DNA of 64,000 nt, taken from the NCBI GenBank assembly GCA_030148725.1, contig JASBSU010000004.1, forward strand, positions 1 to 64,000, given 5' to 3'. Positions 56,391 to 64,000 of the stretch are shown piece after piece (position 1 is the stretch's first letter; each line of letters starts with the position of its first letter). A program made the translations under genes and the position numbers. Under the pieces are notes generated by a model. It made no database searches, had not been told where the DNA came from, and saw nothing but the letters and a program-made list of their open reading frames with translations. This DNA comes from Hyphomicrobium sp. (lineage in GTDB: Bacteria > Pseudomonadota > Alphaproteobacteria > Rhizobiales > Hyphomicrobiaceae).

Positions 56391-57569
56391 ATGCAATATC
56401 AGGTTTTGAACGACCGGCTGCTCTCGGGCGGCCGGGCGGTCCCGTTCGTGCCGACGCCCAATCAGGGCGGACGCATCGAACCGGCGCTCATCGTCGTGCA
56501 CTTCACCGCCGACCACCTCGATCCGAAGGACTCCGTCAATTGGTTTGCGCAGAAGAAGTCGAAGGTATCGGCGCACATCGTGCTCGGCCGCGACGGTGAG
56601 ATTACGCAGATGGTCGATTTCGACCGTCGCGCCTTCCATTGCGATCCGAGCGAGTGGAACGGTCGCCGCGGGGTTAACGGCTTCTCGATCGGCATCGAGG
56701 TCGACAACCCTGGCGCACTCCGCATGCGTGGCAAGGATGGCGCCGCCTGGTTTGGTACGCTGTTCGACCGCGAGCAGTACGAACTCGTCGAGCACAAGAG
56801 CGACAAGTACGGGCACGCGCTGTGGATGCCTTACACCGAAGCGCAGCTGGACGCTTTGCGCGGCATCATCCAGGCGTTGCTGCGCGCCTATCCGTCGATC
56901 ATCGATATCCGCGGCCACGACGAAATTTGCGTTCCCGCGAAGCGCAAGAACGATCCCGGTCCGCTGATGGACATGGATGGGCTGCGCACCTTGCTCGACG
57001 GCCGCGCGCCCGATGACGTCAAGGATGTCACCAAGGCGCAGAAGTGGCTTGTTGCGCTTGGCTACGAGCCTGGCGATATCGACGGGCAGATCAGCGTTCG
57101 CACGCGGAGCGCGCTGCGCATATTCCAAGAGCAGAACGGTCTGCTGATTACCGGCAACCTCGACACGGCGACGTGGCAGTTGCTCAGCGATGGTACCGGC
57201 AAGCGCATGCCGACGGGCAATCGCGAGGCCGCTCCGGCTCAGCAGGTTGGGGCGGAGTTCGTCGCGAAGCGTACATCCGAAGGCACATTCGTGACCACGG
57301 TCGTGGAAGCTGCCGCCGATCCGACGCCGGCTTTGCCGGTCGACCCGTTGTCGGCGCTCGACACTGCCGACAAGGCAATCGCGCACGCCGAGAAGGGGAA
57401 AGCAGTCGTCGACCGGTCGACCGGCATCCTCGATTGGCTCATCGCCTACCTGCAGACACCGCAGGGGCTACGCGTCGCGCTCACACTCACGGCGTGCATC
57501 GTCGTGTGGCTGGCGGTGCATCACCGCGAGCGCTTCGCGCGTCTGCTGCGTCTCGGCAAACCGGCTTAA
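56391..57569 (+). CDS. Endolysin: N-acetylmuramoyl-L-alanine amidase with peptidoglycan-binding domain and C-terminal membrane helix
   Basis: 392 residues. Amidase_2 domain (about 30-195) with zinc ligands HFTADH (H37), FHCD and GHDE. PG_binding_1 domain about 215-270 (VTKAQKWLVALGYEPGDIDG). A linker, then one hydrophobic helix at about 360-378 (VALTLTACIVVWLAV) and a basic tail. No signal peptide. The membrane tail is uncommon for endolysins and may hold it at the inner membrane. Confidence 0.85.
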   Translation: MQYQVLNDRLLSGGRAVPFVPTPNQGGRIEPALIVVHFTADHLDPKDSVNWFAQKKSKVSAHIVLGRDGEITQMVDFDRRAFHCDPSEWNGRRGVNGFSIGIEVDNPGALRMRGKDGAAWFGTLFDREQYELVEHKSDKYGHALWMPYTEAQLDALRGIIQALLRAYPSIIDIRGHDEICVPAKRKNDPGPLMDMDGLRTLLDGRAPDDVKDVTKAQKWLVALGYEPGDIDGQISVRTRSALRIFQEQNGLLITGNLDTATWQLLSDGTGKRMPTGNREAAPAQQVGAEFVAKRTSEGTFVTTVVEAAADPTPALPVDPLSALDTADKAIAHAEKGKAVVDRSTGILDWLIAYLQTPQGLRVALTLTACIVVWLAVHHRERFARLLRLGKPA

Positions 57570-57581
57570 CGGGGGAACCTC

Positions 57582-57995
57582 ATGATCAGCTTCATCTGGG
57601 CGTGGGTGCTGCCCTACGTCGGGCCGCTGCTGCCGCCCATCCTGCGCAACATCCCGGCGGCTGGCCTCAAACTTTGGTGCCGGCGCGGTTTCATCGCGCT
57701 GCTCGTCGTGGCCGGCATCGCCTGCCTCTACGTCCTGTTCAAGTCGTTGCGCAACCCGGTGGCCGAGTTTGTCTCGGCAGCGGAGCTGCAGGCGGATCGC
57801 AACCGCGAACTCACCAAGGCCAACGCGCAGCTCCAGCGGACACTAGCGACGCGGGAGAAGGAGAAGGCGGAAGCCGAAGACGAAATCGAAACGCTTCGCG
57901 AGGAGTTGAAAGATGCCCGTTCGAAATCTCCCGATCCTGATGCTGTTGTGTTTCCCGCTGACGATCCTTGGCTGCGCGCAAAACAGCGCCGCTAA
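57582..57995 (+). CDS. Inner-membrane spanin (Rz-like)
   Basis: 137 residues with one transmembrane helix (about 36-56, GFIALLVVAGIACLYVLF) and a coiled coil (about 65-112). The o-spanin gene begins inside it. Spanins join inner and outer membranes during lysis. Confidence 0.75.
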   Translation: MISFIWAWVLPYVGPLLPPILRNIPAAGLKLWCRRGFIALLVVAGIACLYVLFKSLRNPVAEFVSAAELQADRNRELTKANAQLQRTLATREKEKAEAEDEIETLREELKDARSKSPDPDAVVFPADDPWLRAKQRR

Positions 57996-58269
57996 AATCG
58001 ACATCGGACCGTGGGCGACGCAAGACCTAGCGCCCGTGCGCTGCCCGCCCGTGGATGCTCGCACCGTCGCTGAGTTCAAGCGCACGACGAAGGTGCCGAC
58101 CGGCGAGGTGACGAAGCGCGGCTCGCAGGAGTGGCTCGATGCTTACGCCGAGGGCGAGGCGCGCAAGAACCGGGCAGGCCAGCGCCTCGTGAAGGAATAC
58201 GAGACTTGTCGGGGCGGTGAGCCCCCGACCTTCGGCAATAGCGTCGCCAGGGCGCTGGGAACGTCGTAG
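57913..58269 (+). CDS. Outer-membrane lipoprotein spanin (Rz1-like)
   Basis: 118 residues. Signal sequence with lipobox LTILGC (Cys at about 21). It starts 83 bases before the end of the i-spanin gene in another frame, the classic Rz/Rz1 overlap. The mature part is longer than lambda Rz1. Confidence 0.8.
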   Translation: MPVRNLPILMLLCFPLTILGCAQNSAAKIDIGPWATQDLAPVRCPPVDARTVAEFKRTTKVPTGEVTKRGSQEWLDAYAEGEARKNRAGQRLVKEYETCRGGEPPTFGNSVARALGTS

Positions 58270-58327
58270 GCGGCGAGACGCGGTCTCGGCAAGGGGATGG
58301 GGCCATCCAGAGGGGAAGCCATGCGCG

Positions 58328-58756
58328 ATGCGCTACAGCGACAGCCGTATGAACGGGCATCCGAGCTGGCCGGAGTTCTACGACCGGCTCACGGAGAGCG
58401 AGGGCAGGATCACGCACGAGATCCGCATCGCGACGGGGTATCTCCGCGACAAGCAGGAGAGGGATATCATCCGGGTTCACCAGCGTATCGACAACTCGGA
58501 AACGACGCTGCACCGGCGGATCGAAGATCTGCGGGACGAAGTGACTACGCTCCGCATTACGTCACCGCAGACGTCGCCGACCAAGGCGGCGCGGGCGCGG
58601 GAGTGGGTGGAACAGGTGGCGGCACTGCGCGAGATCGCTGTGATCGTCTGCCTGATAGCCGCGGGCATCGCAGCGCTTCTCAAAGCGCCCGAGGTAAAGG
58701 GTGCTCTGATGGAGGCGGTCGGCACGATCGAGCGTCACGACCGAACATCAGACTAG
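58328..58756 (+). CDS. Coiled-coil protein with C-terminal membrane helix, holin candidate
   Basis: 142 residues from the ATG at 58328 (MRYSDSRMNGHP; ATG at 58349 is an alternative). Helical charged N-terminus with RIDNSETTLHRRIEDLRDE, then a single transmembrane helix near 98-116 (IAVIVCLIAAGIAALL). As the last gene of the lysis cassette it could be a holin, but single-helix tail-anchored proteins are hard to assign. Confidence 0.55.
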   Translation: MRYSDSRMNGHPSWPEFYDRLTESEGRITHEIRIATGYLRDKQERDIIRVHQRIDNSETTLHRRIEDLRDEVTTLRITSPQTSPTKAARAREWVEQVAALREIAVIVCLIAAGIAALLKAPEVKGALMEAVGTIERHDRTSD

Positions 58757-59319
58757 CGCTGTGGTGCGTAGCGATCACCGTGTTCTCCGCCGGAGCGTTT
58801 GCGGTGATGGCTGCATGAGGATTTAGAACGCTCGACCGGCGCGTGCCGCCCCCGTCTCTGCAGCCGATCGAGTAGCCCCCGTCGCCTGGCTCCCACCCAG
58901 GCGGCGGGGGCGCCTTTTTGCGTTTGTGGTGGGAAAGAGCGCCCCGGAAAGCCCCGGAAACAGGCGCGTTCGTCGTCTTTCCCACTCCCCTGTAAGTCAT
59001 TGAAGCGTAATGAAGTACGAACCCCGCCCCTGGGCACCACTTCTTATAAAACTCAATAAGTTAAGGCCTGGGTTTACAAATCTGTTCCGTTTTTGCCCTT
59101 GGCGACCAGGGTCGCCACGATCTGCCGGTCCAGGTTCTGCGAAGCTGTGGATACTCGCGCGTAGCCGATTTTCTGCATGTCAGTTTCGCACCAAGTTTCT
59201 ATCCAGGCTCAGAGCTTGATTTTGCTGGCTTCGTGCGAGTGGATCGAAAACCCTAGGTCTCGCACCACTCTCGACGTCAAGCTCTTGCCTTAGGCAAATA
59301 TTATTGATACCAAGATACC
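58757..59319 (+). other. Non-coding right end of the prophage
   Basis: 563 bp with no convincing gene. Holds the late terminator (58875-58919) and, from about 59000, AT-richer DNA. This is where the right attachment site should lie; the left copy is outside the window, so no core can be matched. A short hydrophobic frame (58757-58818) has no usable start. Confidence 0.5.
58875..58919 (+). terminator. Strong rho-independent terminator of the late operon
   Basis: A 15-bp stem (GCCCCCGTCGCCTGG with CCAGGCGGCGGGGGC, one G-T pair), 7-base loop, then GCC and five T. The strongest terminator in the window. Confidence 0.95.
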
Positions 59320-59529
59320 ATGACAAAGTCAAATCGTGGTACCAACAATAAACGTGGGCGCCCCGTGTCAACGGGTATCGGCACCCAAGTGGGCGCCCGC
59401 TGGCACGACGAGGAACTTGCCGCGATTGATGCTTGGCGTCGCGGTCAGGACGACATTCCGAGCCGAGCAGAGGCGATCAGGCGCCTTGTGAAGATCGCAC
59501 TGGGTGTAGCTGCTAAGAGAAGTCGCTAA
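59320..59529 (+). CDS. Ribbon-helix-helix DNA-binding protein
   Basis: 69 residues. Basic N-terminus, then an RHH core (VGARWHDEELAAIDAWRRG, SRAEAIRRLVKIAL). The upstream direct repeats GATACC-AA-GATACC end at the ATG and may be its operator. No toxin neighbour. It may be the first chromosomal gene or a prophage-end regulator. Confidence 0.65.
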   Translation: MTKSNRGTNNKRGRPVSTGIGTQVGARWHDEELAAIDAWRRGQDDIPSRAEAIRRLVKIALGVAAKRSR

Positions 59530-59835
59530 CATTGGCTCGGGCCGTTTCGAAGACTGCCAGCTTACGTCGTCCGCGGCAGGGCGTAATGGCTTTGCCGAGC
59601 AAACGGACATCGGGCCGCTGCAGCCGTGTGCCCTTTCGATTCATAGTTACTTGGCTCGGCGTCAGCTGGGACTTGGCGTAACGCGGTATCGCCGCTATGC
59701 GTCCCGAGAGCGCAGTAGCCGTCCGGTGGACTAGGCGCAACGCCAAGTCGACACAGTCTCGACGCAGTCTCCACAGAGATCTTCGATGATTTCAGCATTA
59801 GTAGAGGCCGCCGCGGTCTCACGCCGGAGAACTCC
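59530..59835 (+). other. Intergenic region with response-regulator boxes
   Basis: 306 bp without a gene, containing the tandem 11-mers at 59750-59771 and a GGAGAA ribosome site before 59836. Confidence 0.5.
59750..59771 (+). promoter_or_regulatory. Tandem 11-bp direct repeat, candidate OmpR-family box
   Basis: GACACAGTCTC is followed directly by GACGCAGTCTC, one difference in eleven. OmpR/PhoB-type regulators bind head-to-tail half-sites at 10-11 bp. It lies 65-86 bp before the response regulator gene, fitting autoregulation. Confidence 0.55.
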
Positions 59836-60528
59836 ATGAACGCTCTTGCGCTGATCGCCGAGGATGACGCGGAAGTCGCTGGAATTCTCGAGGCCTATCT
59901 TATGCGTGAGGGGCTGCGCACGGTCCGGGCGACCGATGGTCTTACCGCGATAGAGCACCACGGCCGCCTGAAGCCGGATATTGTCCTGCTCGACGTCAAG
60001 ATGCCCAGAGCCGACGGCTACCAGGTGCTTGCGGCGATTCGGCAGCGCGGGGAAACGCCAGTTATCATGGTTACGGCGCTCGACGAGGATCTGGACAAGC
60101 TCCAAGCGTTGCGTATCGGTGCGGACGACTATGTTGTGAAACCCTTTAATCCACTTGAGGTGGTCGCTCGGGTTAAAGCAGTGCTTCGGCGCGCTCAGGG
60201 GCAGAAGGTCCTGACAACGATTCGAGTTGGACAGCTTGAGGTCGACGAAATTTCTCACGTCGCTTTTGTCAACGTCGCGGAGCGCGGACGCGTACGACTC
60301 GATCTGACACTCACGGAATTTCGCATCCTTTCTCACATGGCCAGGGCGCCCTCGCGCGTGTTCAGCCGCGCAGAGTTGATCGATGCCTGCTTCCCCGAGA
60401 GCGACGCGCTCGAGCGAACCGTCGACAGCCATGCGAGCAACTTGCGGCGCAAGTTCGATGCGGCCGGGGCGACGGGCTTTCTTGCGGGTGTGCGCGGTGT
60501 TGGATATCGCTTGACGGAGCTGCCATGA
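59836..60528 (+). CDS. OmpR-family response regulator (BaeR/AdeR-like)
   Basis: 230 residues. Receiver domain with the acidic pair AEDD, phospho-acceptor Asp in VLLDVKMPRADG (about residue 53), Thr in MVTA and Lys in VVKPFNP. C-terminal winged helix (RLDLTLTEFRILSHMA, RVFSRAELIDACF). Overlaps the kinase gene by 4 bases. The BaeR/AdeR subgroup often controls RND efflux pumps; none is visible here. Confidence 0.9.
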   Translation: MNALALIAEDDAEVAGILEAYLMREGLRTVRATDGLTAIEHHGRLKPDIVLLDVKMPRADGYQVLAAIRQRGETPVIMVTALDEDLDKLQALRIGADDYVVKPFNPLEVVARVKAVLRRAQGQKVLTTIRVGQLEVDEISHVAFVNVAERGRVRLDLTLTEFRILSHMARAPSRVFSRAELIDACFPESDALERTVDSHASNLRRKFDAAGATGFLAGVRGVGYRLTELP

Positions 60529-61697
60529 AGTCGGCAACGGGGCTCAACCGTCAGCTCGTCATTTGGATGGCGGCGGTCACTGGCCTCGCGCTCGCAGTGA
60601 TGATCGTCGGCATCACGTTATTCTACGCGCTCGTCGTTTATTTGGATCCGAAATTCTTGATGGGAGACGCCCCTCCACCACCGGAGGGGATGAGCTGGAT
60701 CGACGTCTGGCCCGGGCCGCTCGAATGGACGGCTTTTCTCGTGCTTTGGTTATTGGGCATGACGGGCGCAATTGCGGCCGCCGTGCGCTTCTCGCGTCGT
60801 CTGATCCGGCCCCTCGATGCCGTGGGAACGGCCGCACGCCACATCGCGCGCGGGGATCTGACGGCCCGCGCCACTCCTGAAGGCGCAATGTTTGACGAGA
60901 CGCGACAGCTCGTTGACGATTTCAATGGGATGGCCAGTCAGTTGAGGCAGTCAGAAGCTGAGATGCGCGCGTGGAATGTGGCAATCGCACACGAGCTGAG
61001 AACTCCCCTCACGATCCTACGCGGTCGGCTCCAAGGCGTCGTCGATGGGGTATTCGCGCCTGATGCGGCGGCAATTCGGGGCTTGATTGCCCAGGTCGAT
61101 AGCCTCACACGCATCGTCGAGGACCTCAAAGTCTTCACGCTCGCGCAAAGTGGTCGGCTCGAGCTTCGGCTCGAAACCGTCGACCTCGCAGAGGAGGCCG
61201 CCAAGGTAGTCTCCGTTGTCGCCCCAGAGCTCAAAGACGCCGGCATTGATCTTGTATCCGATTTGGGCAGCGTACAGGTTAGAGCTGATGGCGCGCGGGT
61301 GAGGCAGGCACTTCTCGCCATTCTCGAGAATGCGCGGCGGTATGCGGCTCCGGGCGTCCTCCGAGTCGAAACGCGCGCGACTCTCGAAAAAGGGATTCTT
61401 CGGGTTTGCGATAATGGCCCCGGCTTGCCCCCTGGGGCGGAAAGCCTGGTGTTTGAGCCCTTCTGGCGCGCGGATGAATCGCGCTCGCGCGCAGGCGGCG
61501 GTAGTGGCTTGGGCCTTGCTGTCGTGCAGGCCATCGCAAAGGCCCACGGCGGAACCGCGCTCGCGCGCGCAGCGAGCCCCAATGGTGCAATCTTCGAGAT
61601 CTATTTGCCACGCGCAGCAACAAAACCAGCGCGTTCCGGCGGAAAGTTCATCGGCAGGCAGGCGCCGATAGAACGACTGGAAAATAAATCCGCTTGA
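60525..61697 (+). CDS. Sensor histidine kinase (BaeS/AdeS-like)
   Basis: 390 residues: two transmembrane helices (about 12-37 and 68-90) around a short periplasmic loop, HAMP (about 92-145), H-box AIAHELRTPLTILRGRL (His about 157), then N, G1 (CDNGPGLP) and G2 (GSGLGLAV) boxes of the ATPase domain. Pairs with the upstream regulator. Confidence 0.9.
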   Translation: MKSATGLNRQLVIWMAAVTGLALAVMIVGITLFYALVVYLDPKFLMGDAPPPPEGMSWIDVWPGPLEWTAFLVLWLLGMTGAIAAAVRFSRRLIRPLDAVGTAARHIARGDLTARATPEGAMFDETRQLVDDFNGMASQLRQSEAEMRAWNVAIAHELRTPLTILRGRLQGVVDGVFAPDAAAIRGLIAQVDSLTRIVEDLKVFTLAQSGRLELRLETVDLAEEAAKVVSVVAPELKDAGIDLVSDLGSVQVRADGARVRQALLAILENARRYAAPGVLRVETRATLEKGILRVCDNGPGLPPGAESLVFEPFWRADESRSRAGGGSGLGLAVVQAIAKAHGGTALARAASPNGAIFEIYLPRAATKPARSGGKFIGRQAPIERLENKSA

Positions 61698-61760
61698 TGC
61701 GATGCATCAGCCGACTGGTGCGATTGTCGCCCTAGGAATCTCTGCGACCGGTGCCCAGCG

Positions 61761-62294
61761 TTAGGGCGCCCTCATGACCTTCTCGAACTGAAAGGCTTCC
61801 CCGTCTCCAGGTAGGTCGTCCAACCCTCCCGGTTGGTGTGGGTCGGGATGATGCCGGTTGAAGAACTCTACGATCTTAAAGCCGCACTTGTTGACGTAGA
61901 AATGAATGTTTCGCTTCTCGAAGTATGGGGTATGCGTCTGCCACCTGACCGTCTCCGGATAGCGTCGCTCGATTGCCAACCAAGCTTTCAGGCCCAGACC
62001 GCGACCATGCTCTCCGACCTTGATGAAGAACAGATCGAGCGAGTTGTGATTTGTGTCCTTGTCGACGGTTACGACCGCACCGCCAACATTTCGACCGTCG
62101 GATTGGATGCGCAGAACCACGGCACGTGGTGCTGTGATGGCTGCATCTAAGTCGTGGTCGGATGGGATCGGTCCGTCCGGCAGAGCTCCAAACTCGTCGA
62201 TCACGGCCTCCGCAAATGCATCTTGCAGTTCCTTCTTGAAGGTCGCGATATCACTTGGATGGGCGTCTGAGAGGGTTACTATCTCGTTCGTCAT
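61761..62294 (-). CDS. GNAT-family acetyltransferase
   Basis: 177 residues. GGAVVTVDKDTNHNSLDLFF, then VGEHGRGLGLKAWLAIE, the acetyl-CoA binding R-G-x-G-L segment, and a C-terminal HFYVNKCGFKIVEFFN strand. Substrate unknown; convergent with the kinase gene. Confidence 0.8.
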   Translation of the reverse strand: MTNEIVTLSDAHPSDIATFKKELQDAFAEAVIDEFGALPDGPIPSDHDLDAAITAPRAVVLRIQSDGRNVGGAVVTVDKDTNHNSLDLFFIKVGEHGRGLGLKAWLAIERRYPETVRWQTHTPYFEKRNIHFYVNKCGFKIVEFFNRHHPDPHQPGGLDDLPGDGEAFQFEKVMRAP

Positions 62295-62563
62295 GCCGAC
62301 GCGTTACCCTGCGCTTAGGCCGAAAATTGGACAGCGCGTGTGCGTCACGGTCGATTGCCGTCCCAGCCGCCAGTTGATCGAGTCCGCACAGCGTCCCCGA
62401 CGGCACGAGCGTAGCGACACGACGGTCCTTACGCCCGACAAGTCCCAGACCGTCCGACTACGGGTTCTCCACAAACGCCGGCTACCCCCTTGAGCCTGAG
62501 CAGGCTGCACGAACTCCCATGCCCCGCTCGTTGGGCGGGGAAGGATCTAGGGGGAGTGTCAAA

Positions 62564-63559
62564 ATGCGATCGATGCTGTTCGCAGCTTTTTTTGGAGCCA
62601 TCGTATGGGCGGCGGGGCATTTTCTCACGTGGCCGCCGTCGCTGTTTGGCTATTCCATGGCCGCCAGCAGTGATAAGCGCAGAGACGAGTTTCGGTACTT
62701 CTTCAATGAGCTGAAGCTGCACGGCCAATGGCGTCGCAATGCGCGGTATGGCTGGATCTGGATGCCACGCGTTTCCCGCCGCTGGCGTCCCTATACGGCA
62801 GGAAGGTGGGTCCATACGTCCCAGTATGGTTGGGTCTGGGATTCGCACGAGCCATTTGGTGCGATCGTCTATCACTACGGTTGGTGGGACCGCGACCTGA
62901 ACGGCCTTTGGTTCTGGGTGCCGGGGTATACCTGGGCACCTGCCTGGGTCGTGTGGAAGGTTGGTCCCACGCACATCGGTTGGGCACCGTTTCCGCCGGC
63001 GCGCGTCTGGGGCCGCAGCTGGCGCCTCGCTCTGAGCCAGACCTGGCCGTCTGCGTATGCCCCGTCCCCGCACGAATGGTGCTTCGTTGAGGCGCGGAAG
63101 ATTGCCTCACCGTTCATGCTGCTGGCCGTTCTGCCGGTCGAAGAGAACACAAAGCACGTAGAAGAATCCGCTACCATCCAAACCGTGACCGTCGTCAACC
63201 GGACGATCGTCAATCGCGGCGTCGACATTGCCGGTCTCGAACGTGATCACGGTGTCAAAGTCGACGACGCAGACACAAACTCCTCGTCGGCTCTGGCGGG
63301 GAAAGATCTGAGAATTATGCAGCCGTTCGGCGGAGAAGCGCAGCCGCTGGATTCGGTTGTTCTTGGCAGCCCCGATGATGCAGTCCCTGCCAGCGAGATC
63401 GATGCGGCCAACGCCGCGGAAGCGGCGGCTGCCGAGAGTAGAGCGCCTCCGCCGTACCGCCGGTTTTTGGACTACGGCATATTCGTTCACCATGACCATG
63501 AGTGGCAGCGTGGCGCGGCAGATGCTGCGGCTCCGACACGCGATGGCGCACCTCATTGA
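62564..63559 (+). CDS. DUF6600-type secreted protein rich in WxPY repeats
   Basis: 331 residues from the ATG at 62564 (GGGGAG 8 bases upstream). N-terminal signal/anchor (FAAFFGAIVWAAGHFL), then the W/Y-rich DUF6600 core: YGWIWMPRVSRRWRPYTAGR, YGWVWDSHEPFGAIVYHYGW, WAPFPPARVWG. The C-terminal part is acidic and low-complexity. Envelope-associated; function unknown. Confidence 0.75.
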   Translation: MRSMLFAAFFGAIVWAAGHFLTWPPSLFGYSMAASSDKRRDEFRYFFNELKLHGQWRRNARYGWIWMPRVSRRWRPYTAGRWVHTSQYGWVWDSHEPFGAIVYHYGWWDRDLNGLWFWVPGYTWAPAWVVWKVGPTHIGWAPFPPARVWGRSWRLALSQTWPSAYAPSPHEWCFVEARKIASPFMLLAVLPVEENTKHVEESATIQTVTVVNRTIVNRGVDIAGLERDHGVKVDDADTNSSSALAGKDLRIMQPFGGEAQPLDSVVLGSPDDAVPASEIDAANAAEAAAAESRAPPPYRRFLDYGIFVHHDHEWQRGAADAAAPTRDGAPH

Positions 63560-63714
63560 AACGGTCGTGCCGCGCCGTCGAGCCCTGAACTTGAAGATCT
63601 GAACTGGCGCAGGATCAAAGCCGCTCCCGGTCCGCGGCTTCACGCGTGCGGCGCTGACGGCTTGCGCGGTTCTCCACCAGGAGTTGTTGAGTGATGAGAT
63701 CTACGGAGGATGCG

Positions 63715-64000
63715 ATGAGGGGCTTCTGGGCGAGCGGCAATCAGCAGACGATGGACGTCAACGACTTGTGGCGCTCGGTCGGAGCGTCGGACCATCGCAA
63801 TAAGGCCGAAGGCGCTCGGTACATCCGGCAGGGCGAGTATATCGCGCACTCCGGCGCGCCGGCGCTGTCGCGCTTCTACATCGTTGCCGGCGTTCTGGGT
63901 ATTGAACACCAAGACGCGCTCGGACGTGTGGCTTTGATAGATACCCTCGAGAGGGGGGACGTCGCCGGATTCTCGACGGTCGGCAAGGTGCAATTTTCCA
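63715..64000 (+). CDS. Cyclic-nucleotide-binding (Crp/Fnr-like) regulator, 5' part
   Basis: Partial, at least 95 residues, running off the right edge. Start ATG at 63715 has GGAGG 5 bases upstream; an ATG at 63694 is an alternative. GARYIRQGEYIAHSGAPALS, FYIVAGVLGI and LERGDVAGFSTVG are the barrel of a cNMP-binding domain. The HTH lies outside. Confidence 0.7.
   Translation, partial: MRGFWASGNQQTMDVNDLWRSVGASDHRNKAEGARYIRQGEYIAHSGAPALSRFYIVAGVLGIEHQDALGRVALIDTLERGDVAGFSTVGKVQFS

Noticed and set aside
58297-58818. 173-aa plus-strand frame overlapping the 58328 gene, ending in a hydrophobic stretch
   Set aside because: N-terminal part is an Arg/Gly-rich shadow. The hydrophobic tail (58757-58818) is suggestive but has no start codon with a ribosome site.
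1-64000. Integrase, transposase, tRNA or rRNA genes
   Set aside because: None recognised on either strand; the integrase probably lies left of the window.

Overview
The window is high-GC alphaproteobacterial DNA, most likely from the order Hyphomicrobiales. The clues are the GC-rich codon use, a GapR-like (DUF2312) protein, a short LigD-type ligase, a DUF6600 protein, and a set of small proteins resembling Hyphomicrobiales hypothetical genes. Genus cannot be read from sequence alone. About 59 kb is a temperate myovirus prophage whose left end lies outside the window. The last 5 kb is bacterial chromosome.

Layout. (1) 1-2714, minus strand: a tightly overlapping leftward early operon ending at the window edge in the start of an AlpA/excisionase-like gene. 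(2) 2763-4343: the immunity region, with a CI-like repressor (minus), a Cro-like gene (plus), a secreted protein, and candidate operators sharing a TGGGAA half-site. (3) 4649-14224, plus strand: the early/replication operon. It holds a VRR-NUC nuclease, a replication initiator with internal iterons preceded by five tandem hairpins, an adenine methyltransferase, a GapR-like protein, an ASCH-like protein and many small genes joined by 1-8 nt overlaps. (4) 14374-25378: an accessory (moron) region on both strands. It has a Crp/Fnr regulator, a diguanylate cyclase, a mini DNA ligase with two ligase relics, an HtrL-type glycosyltransferase, a HicB remnant, a KilA-N/DinD protein, a membrane-tethered HTH protein and at least four small related helical proteins. 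(5) 25502-27182: a short plus-strand operon of small genes from a good sigma70-like promoter, closed by a terminator at 27274. (6) 27760-58756: the late genes. The head module is lambda-like (Nu1, A, W, B, C with nested Nu3, D, E). The tail module is P2-like (V, PAAR spike, W, J, I, fibres, FI sheath, FII tube, E/E' frameshift pair, T, U, X, D). An amidase endolysin and a nested spanin pair follow. A strong terminator at 58875 closes the operon. (7) 59320-64000: chromosomal genes: an RHH regulator, a BaeSR/AdeRS-like two-component system, a GNAT acetyltransferase, a DUF6600 protein and a truncated cyclic-nucleotide-binding regulator.

How it works together. CI probably holds leftward and rightward early promoters closed. 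It lacks the LexA-type catalytic serine, so release may depend on another protein. Early transcription delivers replication from an origin probably lying inside the initiator gene. Terminators inside the early-left (1934) and late (49094) blocks suggest antitermination or internal promoters. The accessory region carries typical lysogenic-conversion functions: surface glycosylation, c-di-GMP signalling and DNA repair.

Four plus-strand phage genes carry apparent frameshifts (near 6990, 11150, 27615 and 46545). Either the prophage has begun to decay or the assembly has indel errors. No integrase, tRNA, CRISPR array, transposase or complete toxin-antitoxin pair was seen.
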